Shown here piece after piece: positions 36,101 to 48,700 of a stretch of 64,000 bases of DNA (the first letter of the stretch is position 1; each line of letters begins with the position of its first letter). The stretch covers positions 13,889,501 to 13,953,500 of the forward strand of contig NC_059402.1 in the NCBI RefSeq assembly GCF_905220565.1, read 5' to 3'. A model generated the notes under the pieces. The model was not told the DNA's origin. It did no database searches and worked only from the letters and a program-made list of their open reading frames with translations. The position numbers and the translations under genes are program-made. This DNA is from Melitaea cinxia. Taxonomy: Eukaryota; Arthropoda; Insecta; Lepidoptera; Nymphalidae.

Positions 36101-39100
36101 CCAATCCCATACCTGTATTAAATTTATTTGTTTGATTCATATAATATGTAATTTATACTAATGACAGAGAGGAATCATTTGATAGAAAAGCTTTTTTTAT
36201 CTGATATTTACAAGATATCTTAAGAAAGATACTCAATTTTTTTAAAGTCGTAAATGACGCATGCAAAAATTCGTCGTATCAAATTGTCGAGCACAAATTG
36301 CATGTACTAAATTTCATTCGAAGATGCCACCAACCCTGTGTGCATCTTAGAGTTTTAAAACTTTACCTCATTCCAGCGCTTAAGCCGTTATTTCTTACTC
36401 CTTAGCTTTCTATTAAAAAACTACAACTACTATAAGTACAAAAATTTGATAAAGCTTACCTCAATAAGAAGCCTTCGATCTTTATCCTCAGGCTTGAGAT
36501 CAAAAGTGAGCGTCTCATTCCATTCAGGATTAAGACAGCTGCGGATAGTTTTGGTTTTTTTCTTTACGTTGTCTGAGTCCGGGATCAGCTTCAACTTTAC
36601 GTAGGGATCAGAGAGTCCGTTCGGATCCATAGGAATCAAGTTTCGACCTTGCTTAACTGGGAGGCGACCAAATATTGTCTTTTAATTGTGTTATATTAAA
36701 TATTCATTGAAATACGAATCACCTTTCAGATAAAAGCTATGTAAAGTAGGCAATTTAATACTCTTGTAAATAATTGTAAAGTTACTTGTAAAATGTCTAT
36801 TTCATGTTTAATATTCAGACAGACAAAAAAAAAAAAAATTATAGCTTTTTCTCGACCTTTTATTTTTTGCGTTTTAAAGAACTTTGCTTTACGCTATGAT
36901 TTCATTTCGAATAAAGAAAAATCATAAATAATTCTAAAATTATTTTGACACAAAATTGTTAGAACATTCAATTTAATCATCAATAATACGCTAAGGTTAA
37001 GAGATGTTTGTCTCCATTTTTAGAAAAAAACCTTATAATTACTCCACATAAATTATAGATCATTTTATAGACAATTGCTTGCTCTACCGGCATCAACAAA
37101 TAAAAAAAAAATACTATTGCTTTTTTTCGTAAATTAATTAATTATTAAAATTATAAAAACAATGGCTTTAATTTTGAAACAACGTCAACATGATTGACGG
37201 TCGGTAATTTTTTTTATTTATTTAGTGCGAATTATTCGCACGGGTATTGAATAAATATTGCAGTTGTCACAAGATTTACAAACAAGCATACCTTCAACGG
37301 TAAGCTTGTTCCCGTGGCAAGATACGGAGAGCTGAATTCGGCCGCGTCGCTCGGTGTGGTCGCAACCGCAGAGATTCGGAACGGATTCCTCGCATCGCTT
37401 GTGCACGTTCATGTCGCATGCTATGAGATATAACTTTCTATAAATATACGTTTATATGTGTAAGCATATTTCATGATATGTCGACATTAGCATATTACAG
37501 AAAATCTACTAATTTTAAGCAGCCTAAGTTTTAAAGGGGATTGGTGTTCTACGAGACTCGTATTTTAAGAATAAAAACTTATTTTTAGAATAGTACTTAG
37601 TAACAATAAGTGCATTAAGAAATTATAGTTTTATTTACATTAATAACAAGCACGTACAGGGAGGGTAACACAAAAATAAATGAACTCTAAAGGTTAAAAT
37701 ACAAATAACATCGAAGAAGGAAAAGTGGTTAAAACAGACACAAAAGGGTTTTTTGTTTAGATCAAACAATGTGATACAATAATAAACAGCATAAAGAGGA
37801 TAATGTTTTGAATTACATTAAAAAGTCTTTGACATGCTGAAGTTTATGTTAGCGAGATCGAGTTAATTTAGTGTTTATAACAAAATGTCTGTAAAGAGAA
37901 AAATTTACACCAAAAAGAAAATTACTATTTAGCAGCGAACTAAGTGAATAACAACAACAAGCATGCTTAATAACAGTGTTCTGAAGTTCTGTGCAAAACA
38001 TCAAATAGACGGAAGATATGCAATAAAAGAACAAACAAGCTTGGAATTTTCAAATTCTCGCAAAAACAAGCTACAATACATTACTATTTTACAAAGCTAA
38101 CATCGCTATTTTGTTGGAATAATTACATCGATATTGAAATAGGGTAGGTCAGGATACAGTTCCGATTCGATTCATTCAAATGTTGTTTGGCTGATAATTT
38201 TCTAACACGACTTTTTAAATTTGTTTTCGCCGTGTCTATTTACTTGTCCAGTGCAAAGGAAATTTCGATACTTTCAAAATGCGGGCACCCGTACGTTTCT
38301 CATACAAAATGCAGTCATCTACGACAGTGACTTAACAGTTTCCGTGACATCAATTCATTTGCCGCTAAGGGATAACGTCGGGTGCTAATTCTTCTGGGGC
38401 CCGTTTTGTTATATTTATACCTCCACATTTATATCCTTGGTGGGCGAGACCATGAAGCATCGTACCACAATGGTCACAAAACGTTGGCGTTAGGAACGTC
38501 CAATTGTTCCATTTGTGGGGAGCGTACGCGGCCTTTGTAAGAATAAATCATTTAATTAATTTACACAAATATTGTCCCAATAGTGTATAAGAAGTTGGTC
38601 CTACACTCGTTGTAGATGTCGTTCCTGACCTTGTCGATTGGACGAAATACAAAACAGAAATAGAAGAAATGTATTAAAAAGTATTAAAATAAAATACGCA
38701 TGAGCATAAAGAACCATCACCAAGCTGAAAAATTATTCTAATAAGAAAGCGGTAGGTTTTAGTAGCAGAAGGCAGTAGTGTAGCGAAGCGTAGCTCGTAG
38801 ACTTGTGTACGCTGTACCTTGACACTTGAGGCCTTGATGGATTAGCCCGTAGAGAAGAGATCCGCAGTGATCGCAGAACGTCGGTGATGAGTATGTGCAA
38901 ATGCGGAAGTTATGTTTGGTACGGGTGTCCTGTTGTAGGAAATTGCTATGAGCACGTGAACAGTACAATGTACAATTCATTATTTTATTTAAAATAAACG
39001 GTATTTATCTTGTAGAAGATTCGACCGAAATGTTTTAAATTAAGTATTCAGAAATCAATTAGAAAATAACATCCCAGAAAAACAAGCAAGAAATATACAT

Positions 39101-39766
39101 ACACCGCCAAAATATTTGTCTACCGAAAAGCGGAACTTTGTAAATATTGTCTTCGACAAAGTTTTTATTGAACTCGATAAAATTCGGTCCGACAGGTGCT
39201 TCCGCAGACAAAGGGATACCTATTAAATTGTGGAATTTTCCTGTTTTCGCTGAGTTTTAATTAAATTGAAACAGGCGTATTTGTAAAAAGTATTTTTCTT
39301 ATTGTTATTTTGTAGTTGTGTATTTTTACCTAAAATCTATTTAATATTACTTAGACTGTCATAAAGTTAGTGTAATATATTATTAATCTTCCGCTGCTGG
39401 CCAAAAGCTTTTTGTTTTAAGAATCCTATTTTTCAAAATCTCTTCTAAAAGATAAAGACGGTGTTTTTGTTGTTTGTTCAATATGCGACGAATTTTAAAG
39501 TTTGAACAGATTTGAGCCAGCTATCTCATTGGTGGATATCTTAGTTGATTATAAAGGCAAATTAATTTAATTTGTGTCTCATGAGGATTAAGATGATTTC
39601 TTTTTGTGACGCAAGTTTGTCTAAGTTTTATATATTCGAATTAAAATAAATACAAATAAACAAAATTGGAGTGTCTGTTTATTATAATATTAAAATAACC
39701 ACTTTTACCACATCAATATGGATGTATACATGGTACATATACCAAAATAACATTATTTACAATTTT

Positions 39767-39798
<32 letters not shown>

Positions 39799-42700
39799 CT
39801 GGGTAATCTCTGAAACCACTGGACCGATTTTGACGCGAATTTCACTGACAGATAGCTGATATAGTAAGGAGTAACTTAGGCTAACTTTGTCTTAGAAATT
39901 TATTTATTTTATAACTCTGCGAACTAAACAATAACTATTTTGTTAAATTCCACGCGGACGAAGTTGCGGGCACAGCTAGTTCAAACTATAATAGATAAAT
40001 TATATATTAATAAATATCGTTAGAGATTTGTACAATTCGATTCTAAAAGTTATATTTTCTATGGGACTATATCATAGTTACTGATATTATAGAAGTAAAA
40101 GTTTGTATGGATCGAAGTATGGACTGATTTTCATTACACTTCGAAGGAAAACTCTACTGAAGCGATTAAGACGATTTGGTACGTCGAGCTGGAGAACCAG
40201 AACACCATATATACTACTTTTTATCTCCTCTTGTAAGCTTCACTCAATTGAGAATATTGCCATGATTATGCTGATGATAAAAACACAATTAAGGATTTCT
40301 TTTCGAGACACTGCTTGGAAACCCATAAGAAATATACCTAGACTAAAATAAATGTACAAAGACTTGTCCCGCGCGAAAATCGAACCCATGATCGACGGCA
40401 CAAAACCAACTGCACATCTACCCCATAACGAGTGTTTATAATTATTTTGAATGGTCGCAAATGTGGCAGTCCCTGTTTCCATTGTTTTAATTACTCGCTG
40501 CAATTAATTACAGTACACACCGCGTTTGAATTATTATTATTATTAAATTCGAATCAACAAAACAAAACACAAATATCTGAAAATTCTGGATATTGTATTT
40601 TCGTCGGATATATGGCGGATATATTCCGTACTACGAGTAACGATCGCTATCAGGTGTAGACGATAACAATCGGGACCGACGGCTTAACGTACACAGAGAT
40701 CACACCCAAATAGGAAAGAAATATTTGTACAAATCAAATATCAATCCCGAGCGGGAATCGAACCCGTAAACCGTCGGTGTTCTAGGCGACTACCGCACCA
40801 CTACACTAGACCGGTGGTTAATAATTATAATATTTTAAAGTAATTGGCTCGCGTGTTAATATGGCGTGCAGTTTGAGGCACACTCATTTTAATTAGCGTT
40901 TGTCGGGAAAATACGTATTAAACGCCAGCGCGCGGTCAGCTTCGAATATAGCCTATGGAGACTTTAAAACATTAAGTTTTATAATTATTGGTGCTTGAAA
41001 ATATATAGAGAATGTTTTAAAATTAAACGTTGATTTCTAAGTCACTGAACACCCCTCAAAGTATATACATAGGGTATTATGGTTTCTGTCTCGTTTCCAT
41101 GGATTATAATTTGCAGTTTTATAGCCTACTTTACCTTCGGACAAGCGCAGCTTTAGCTATTAGAATCGATTTTGTTGTTTTTTTTTTTTCAAGAATTATT
41201 CGAGAAAAAAATAATCCAAATTCAAAAAAATAAAACAAAAGCTCACAAAATATGTTTTGTAACAATTTTAAAGGACAGACTTGTACATTATTAGGCTTGA
41301 ACGATTCATTTTAATTAATACACGGTTATTAACACAACACATGGGCCTTGGATCAAAGTTACATAGGCGACGGTCAAGAATGAAACCCTTCATCCCTCAA
41401 GGCGTCCCCCTGAGGGCTGAAGGGTTTCATTATATATCATATGAACATTACAATTTTATGTACTGACTAATTTTATAGTCGGTATGGTCCAGCAGATTAG
41501 GTATGGTCAAATGATTTCGACAAAAATAATTATTTTGTACTAAACTTTAAAAAGAAATGCAGTAAAAATTATTAACAGATCTGACTAATTCAGCGTAGAA
41601 TTAGCCAAAGCAAATTTAATTTCCGAAGAGAGTCTTAGTCTATACTAATATTATAGAGCTGAAGAGTTTGTTTGCTTGAACGCGATAATCTCAGGAACTA
41701 CTGGTCCGATTTGAAAAATTATTTCAGTGTTAGATAGTCCATTGATCCAGGAAGGCTATAATAGGCTATATATTATCACGCTAAGACCAATAGAAGCGGA
41801 GCATTAATGAAGAATGTTTCAAAATCGGGTTTCTTTTCCTTTTGAGAGCTTCCGCTGCGTGCGCTTCGTAAACAGTCTTATTACAAAAATCTCACCTAGT
41901 ACCGAGATTAAATCAAGACTAAGAAGTCCAGATTTACTACGGTATTAACGATAGTCCTCGGACTAAAAGTTTCGTAAAAATCATGTATGACAGAATTGTT
42001 CTTATTCCAGGCAGACAAAGTCGCGTGCAGAACCTAGTACTTTAATAAGTTGAGTTGAACATTTACAGTATAAGCAATACGTTAAAATAACCATTTGATC
42101 AAAGAACATTGTAGTAAAAATATATTGGACTGTCTTTTCGAGAAATTAATGATATTAACTTCTCGAAAAGACAGTCCAATAATAATTACAATAATAAATA
42201 TAATAATAATTTGATAGTTAAATTTGAGAAGGTAGAAGTAGTTTTAGCTTTGAGTTTAGATGTACAATAATATGTCTGTTAAATTATTTCTGTTAAGTAC
42301 AAATTTAGTATAAATCAATTTTACTTTTTATATTGTTACGTAGGCAGCCCTAACAAAACGAAAACATTACCAATCCGGCCTCTTCGTATTTACTTGTCTC
42401 AAAATATTGTACTTATAAACAACAAACTAACTTGTTACAACACAATGCCGTACCGAAACAAAATCAACAATCGACGTAAGATATTCGTACATTCAGACAT
42501 ACTGAATATTTAACCAGTTTTAAATAGTTTGTTCCGTTTGGTTTGTACCGTATAGTGTAGTGTGAGTAGTCGTCTAAACACCGACGATCGACGGGTTTGA
42601 TTTCCGTCCAGGGCATTTATACAAATATTTGTTTCTTGTCTGTGTGCTCTTGTGCAGTGGCGTAGCGAACTTAACTCGCGCCCGGGGCAGAATACTTTAT

Positions 42701-45700
42701 TAGCCCTTCGAAAATATATACGTAAAATATACTCGCAAATAAATAAAGTAAAATAAATAAAGTCATAAGCTCACTATATAATAGAATCGTAGAGTAGATG
42801 TAGTAAGTAATGTTATTTGTTTTCAATAGTTACGCGAATTCCACTCATTATAATCAAACAACTTTTTCGGATTTTATCCCGGATTATTAATTAAGTTTTT
42901 TTAATGCCCGACGTTTCGGATACTTTACAGCAACCATAGTCTCGTGAAGACTCTTAGATCCGAAAAAAATGTTTCATTATAATCTTATTTGTTTTATTAC
43001 TTACCAAGAATGCTTTGAACTTGAAATGTGAAAAATATCATCTATACATATAATAAAATGGTAGGAAAGTCAAAACTGTACATTGAATATTTTTTTTAAA
43101 GAATACTTGGGGTGTGATCTACAATCGATACCGAAGCCAAAAATATGATTTTTAGAATTTTTGTCTGTCCGGGATAAACTTAAAAAGTACTGCATGGACT
43201 TCAAATTTGGCACGAATATTATTAAGAAGTCGGGTCAACATATAGGCTACATATTATCACGCTATTACCTACGGGGAACGAGCAGTGAACCTTTATTTCT
43301 TCAACGTATTCTGTAACAACGCGTAATCTAACGACGCATATTTGAATGTTGTTGTTATTATGTTAATAACTATGCTATAAGCTAGCTTCACACTATAAAT
43401 AAAGACATTCTTTAGTATATTTAGTATCAGCATTGCACCCGTGCGAAGCCGGGGCGGGTCGCTAGTATACACTATTATTTATGCTAACGTTAAACTTATA
43501 GCATAATTATAACGTTTAATATTTAATAACATTTAATTTTTATTCTAAGCGAGGGCACAAAATAACATGAACGGTAATATTTCGGGTATTTCTCTAATTT
43601 GTTGTGATTTAGACTCGATTAGTGTTCCTCTTTTTATTTTTATTTACGAATTAACATTTTTTATATTACACCGACACTAAATTTGAAATATATTTTCCAG
43701 AAATCAATTAAAATAAAAATAAAAATTATCAAACAATTTTTGTTTTTCGGACTATTTGGCGCCCTTTTGTGAGTGGAGCCCGGGGCATGACATCCCATTG
43801 CCCCTCCCGCTACGCCACTGCTCTTGTGGCTCTCCTCATCGTGCCTCGCCTCGATAAGCACGTAAAACTATCGAACAAAGTTGTTATCATGAACAGTTGA
43901 TAGCGATGGTTACTAATTGTAGGTATGGAGCAACAATGGTGAATTAAGCTCCAATACAACATGCAGAAGAGGCCCTTGCGCAACAGTGGGACTTTTAAAA
44001 GTTCATTCATTCAATTATTTTTAAAGTTTGAAGATAAAGCTAATCTAAAGTAGATACACATTTTTCATTGAATCTAAGTGATCCTTACCTATAGTATTAT
44101 AGTATGTAGTATTAGAGGAGTCTCAGATGCGTTGTTTAAGTTACTAGAACTATGAAGAGATAGGCGAATGGAGAGAGAATTTCATTACCGTACGGAAACC
44201 AGAGAAATTAGTTTATATACAACTAGCGGCCCGTCCCGGCTTCGCACGGGCATTAAACATTACATTTAGATTTGTTAATTTTAACACATTCATAATAATA
44301 ATAATAATATGACACATTTTCATCCCTTTTTGCGTCGAGCTCCTAAAAAAGAGTAAATAAAAAAAAAATAAGAATAATTAAATTCAGATATTATTTAATG
44401 ATTTTTTTGTATTTATGTGTTTTTTTTTTGTATATTTTTGGGGTTTTTTTCTTTTTTTTGATATATTTTTTTAATTTTTTGTTTTTTTTTTTCAATTATT
44501 GAGGTCATAACCCTAAAAGAAAATACATTTATTTTGTTAGAGCTTCTCTGTAAACAATATTTGATGTTGTTTTATTTTGTGGCAGCAAAATAAATTGATT
44601 TTCAGGGGCTCCGACTCGCGATAGACCAACATACAGTTGACCATGAGTAAAACATTTCTTTCGCAGATCGATCCCTACTAATTCGAAGGTTTGGCCTTGG
44701 GACTTGTTAATTGTTAATGCGAAAGATGTTTTTACCGGAAATTGAAGCCGTTTAAATGGGATTGGCAGATCAGTTGGGATCATCGGTATCCTCGGTATAT
44801 GAGCTAGTTGACCACCTGCTGGGCCAGTGATAATAGTTGCTACTATTAAATTGTCCTCTAACTCCTTAATAAGCAGCCTCGTCCCATTACACATGCTCGG
44901 AGGGTTTAAATTTCTTAAAAGCATGATTGGGATTCCGATTTTTAACGTCAATTCATGGGGTGGCAGTCCAGAAGGGTTCAACGAATTTAAAAATTCCTGT
45001 GGATAATGGACTGCATCTTCAATATTCGTTACAGTGTCGATCGATTTGTATGTTTTTGTTTGGCCGGGGACTTTTTGAACAATCAGATTGTTTATTTCAT
45101 TGACAGTATCATTCTTAGGTGATACTATAGCCCGAGAACACAGCCAATGGAAGTCTCTTTCGTGCAAATTCTCGATATCAGGGTATACAGAATCTATTAA
45201 ATTTTCCAAATTATGGAGTATTTGGCCTAGAGACTCATCCAGAAGAATGTCACAATGACCGCTTAAATTTGGAGTTGGAAAAATTCCTTCCCCAAGTTTT
45301 AGCAGTTGCTGTGGGAAATCGCTATCAGTGATTCCATGAAGATGAGCTCTCATATTTGTCCTTAATTTTAATGTTTCAATCGTAGTCCATAAGGGAGACG
45401 ATTTCAAGCATGCCTTGATGATATCTGCTCGCGTGCCTCTGTTAATAACGGGGAGAGTCTGTCGAAAATCTCCAGCAAATACAAAAGTAATCCCGCCCAT
45501 GACTGCAGAGGAGTTCCTTAGATCCTGTAAGGTTCTGTTCACGGCCTCTATATGTGCTCTATGGCTCATCGTGCATTCGTCCCACATAATCAATGAGGCG
45601 TCTTGTAGTAATTTACCAATAGGTCCATTTTTGCGGATGGAACATGTAGATTGTTGTTCAAGATTGACGGATAGTGGAAGTTTAAAAGTAGAATGAGCAG

Positions 45701-48700
45701 TTTTGCCATCCTTCAAGAGAGTTGCAGCAATTCCTGAGGAAGCAACTGCTATTGCTATCTTCCCTGATTGTCTTATCTTAGCAAGTATCAAATTTGCAAG
45801 AAACGTCTTTCCCGTTCCACCAGGTGCATCCAAAAAGAAAACTTTTCTTTTGTCATGAATGACGCTATCGACTATAGTTTCAAAAGCATGTCTTTGATCT
45901 GGGACTAACTTTGGCAGGTTTTCATTGACAAAAGCGGTCAAATTATTTGTATCATAGCGATGAGTCATAGTCTCTGCTGCATTGCTTTCTGTACGAACTG
46001 ATGATGGTAATCCGAAATCACTTAGGCTTTTGTCATTTAATTGCAACAGTTTATTTTCTATTTGTATCAAACCTTCGTTATAAATGTCCTCATTGTATGG
46101 TAAGGTGATGTCTTGATTTTGCTGTCTGATTCTGTGTCTAATATCTTCACATAAATCGTCTTTGAAAATGTTCCATAATTTTAATGGTTCCGATGGCTGA
46201 CAAAATAAAAGTATGACCACAAACAATTCTCTCAATTGTAATGGACATTGAGAAAGCGAAGCTTCTCTGAGAGTATTTTCCCAATGGTCATCGTTTTCTA
46301 GCAAACCTCTAGCACGGCAAGCAGCTTGATACGTTTCTTTCAGAACTCCGTCAACGGTTTTCAAGTACTGGAATGAAGTTGGACCGCGTACGTGGTGCAG
46401 CAACATCCTAAGATAGAAACACTCGGATTGAGAAGGATGGACACCGTAGACTCTACCTAAAGCGGAATCTTTTTTTATGCCTGGATAGCCAACTACATTC
46501 TCACCACGCTTCCTTCTGGTGAACTTATTATTGGCCCATGTGTAGTATTGCGGGACTTCGTGGTAAAGAAGTGTTTTTGCGAATTCATCTTCATTACAGA
46601 GCTCAAAAAAAGCCAGCAATGTTGTTTTACGTGGATTTTGGGCCACTTGTACAGCCGTTTCTGTGGTAAAATACACCCTTTGGCCATTTTCTAAGTGGAC
46701 AGCTAACTGCAAAACTGTAGGATGCCGCTCATGGATCGGGAATTCGAATATTCGCCAAGCAGCTTTGGAAGTACTTATGTAACGGCCATTTACGTAGTTT
46801 TCCACTTCATCATTTGGGTTTCTGACGCCAAATGTAGCTTGGTCCGATCCTTTATTTATGTATTTACAAATGTATTTGATGGCTTGAACTGAGTGACAGT
46901 ACTCTACATTTATGTGAGCATTAAACGTCCTGCACAAAAGTGGAGAATATGGGACAATCCAACTATTATCTATAGTGAAATTTCTGCCTCTGATATTTAG
47001 CGAAGCGCTCAGTCCTCCATTTGCGGCATCACGACGACGATAAACTGGATATCCGTCCTCTCCAGTCTGAGTTTCGTTGACTAAACGTCGTGGGTATTTT
47101 TTTGTGCAAATACCGTTTTTCATACATGGTGCTGATAAGTTATGTTCTCCGCATGGTCCGTGCACCATATTTTTTGTTACGATATCGTACAATATCGGAT
47201 CGTTTTGTTGGTTGGGCAGTTCCGCAACTATGACGCTATCAATTTCGTCTGGTTGGATTTTTGTTTCTAGCCAAAACAGCAAATGACAGTGTGGTAAACC
47301 TCGCTTCTGCCATTCTACACTTGCCATGTAACATTTCACTTTGCCGAATATTTCATTTTTAACGAATAAATTTAAGAATTTCTTCATTTTCAAATGAAAC
47401 ACCCTTGAAATGATGTCATGACGATCGAAAGATCGCTGATCAGGTAGTAGTTCCGCTTTAATTTCAGGCCATTCGGGGTTGCACGTAAATGTGACAAATA
47501 AGTCTGGTCTCCCGTAATTTCGGACATAAGTCATCGCGTCTTGGGTTTTTTCATGCAGGTAACGCGGAAAACCTGTAAATGAAGATGGCAAGATTACGCG
47601 TTGACCGATATTTGATGGGTCAACATTTCCGTCTTGATTTAAAGCATCTCTGAGATGAATGTATTCTTCAGCCCTTAGTCTCTGTTGGTTACGACATATG
47701 TAATTCAATCGTTCCGATATCATTTTTGCCATCATATCGACAATATATTGACTAAATAAGTCCCTGTAATAATGTAATGCATTAAAACAGTTAGCTCTAA
47801 CCATCAACCTAAATGCATAAAATTGCATGCACGTCACAGTTTTGTTACGCGCTGTACCTTCCTGCGGAATGGTTAAATAATAACCGTCTTCTCCTTTCAC
47901 GAACATTAAGGGATACTGTAGTGGATCATACGATCGGTGTAACTCAGAGACCCTTTTAAGTTGGCCGTCTCTTCCGTGGAGCACTATATCTCTGGGGCCT
48001 TTTTCTTCGTCAACCAAGAGAACGGCTACCTCGTTTACAGCTGGAGCATTGTATCTACCCGGGTGTGCTGTCTGTGGTGGGCGGTCGGAATGAATAATTA
48101 ATTTTAAATTATCCGAAGAATTGCGTTCTATGTTTTGTTTAAAGCTTCGTATATATACATTGTGGCTATTCAGTGCGGTCTGTAGTTCGTTAATTAAATC
48201 TATTTTCAGCGTTGGAGCTATGTTTGACCTCAATGATAGCTGATCTGCGTCTGAAATGAAATATACCTGCAAGTATTGTGGATTTTGGCCTGGTGGTGGT
48301 AAAAGGCTACCAATAAGATGATATACCTGTCCCTCTATTTTAAAAGTTGGCATAAAATTACCCTCTCTTATTTCTTTGGCGCCAAACGAAGTCATTTGAA
48401 ATAGGCTATTGTACTTACGGATGTTGGTTATGAAAATACCAAGGTACAAATAAAGAGCTTTTTGTAGCGGTGGTATTTTAATTTCATTTTTTCAATAAAA
48501 AAACGCTTATTGTGACATGACTGAAATAGTTAGAGATATGCTGATGAATAGTTAGAGATATGCTGCCGCTGATTTTTTGTAGATAATGGTGTGTTCTAAA
48601 AAAATGTAGTATATCATTTTGTTCTATCATCAATAGTTTTCGCAGCGCACGCGATGTAAGGTAGTTTTTTGATATTTTTTTCACACCTTGGATTACGTTA

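Larger units (their letters stand above)
42550..44000 (+). mobile_element. SINE-A copy split by a hAT-type element
   Basis: The tRNA-like head (GTAGTGTGAGTAGTCGTCTA, B-box-like GGGTTTGATTTCC) lies at 42555-42654 and the body resumes at 43821 (CTCATCGTGCCTCGCCTCGA onwards), ending near CAACAGTGGGACTTTT. The interruption is exactly 42655-43820 plus one copy of the 8-bp duplication. Confidence 0.85.

Noticed and set aside
43661..44010. Two 66-codon minus-strand frames near the hAT edge
   Set aside because: They lie across the hAT end and SINE-A body.
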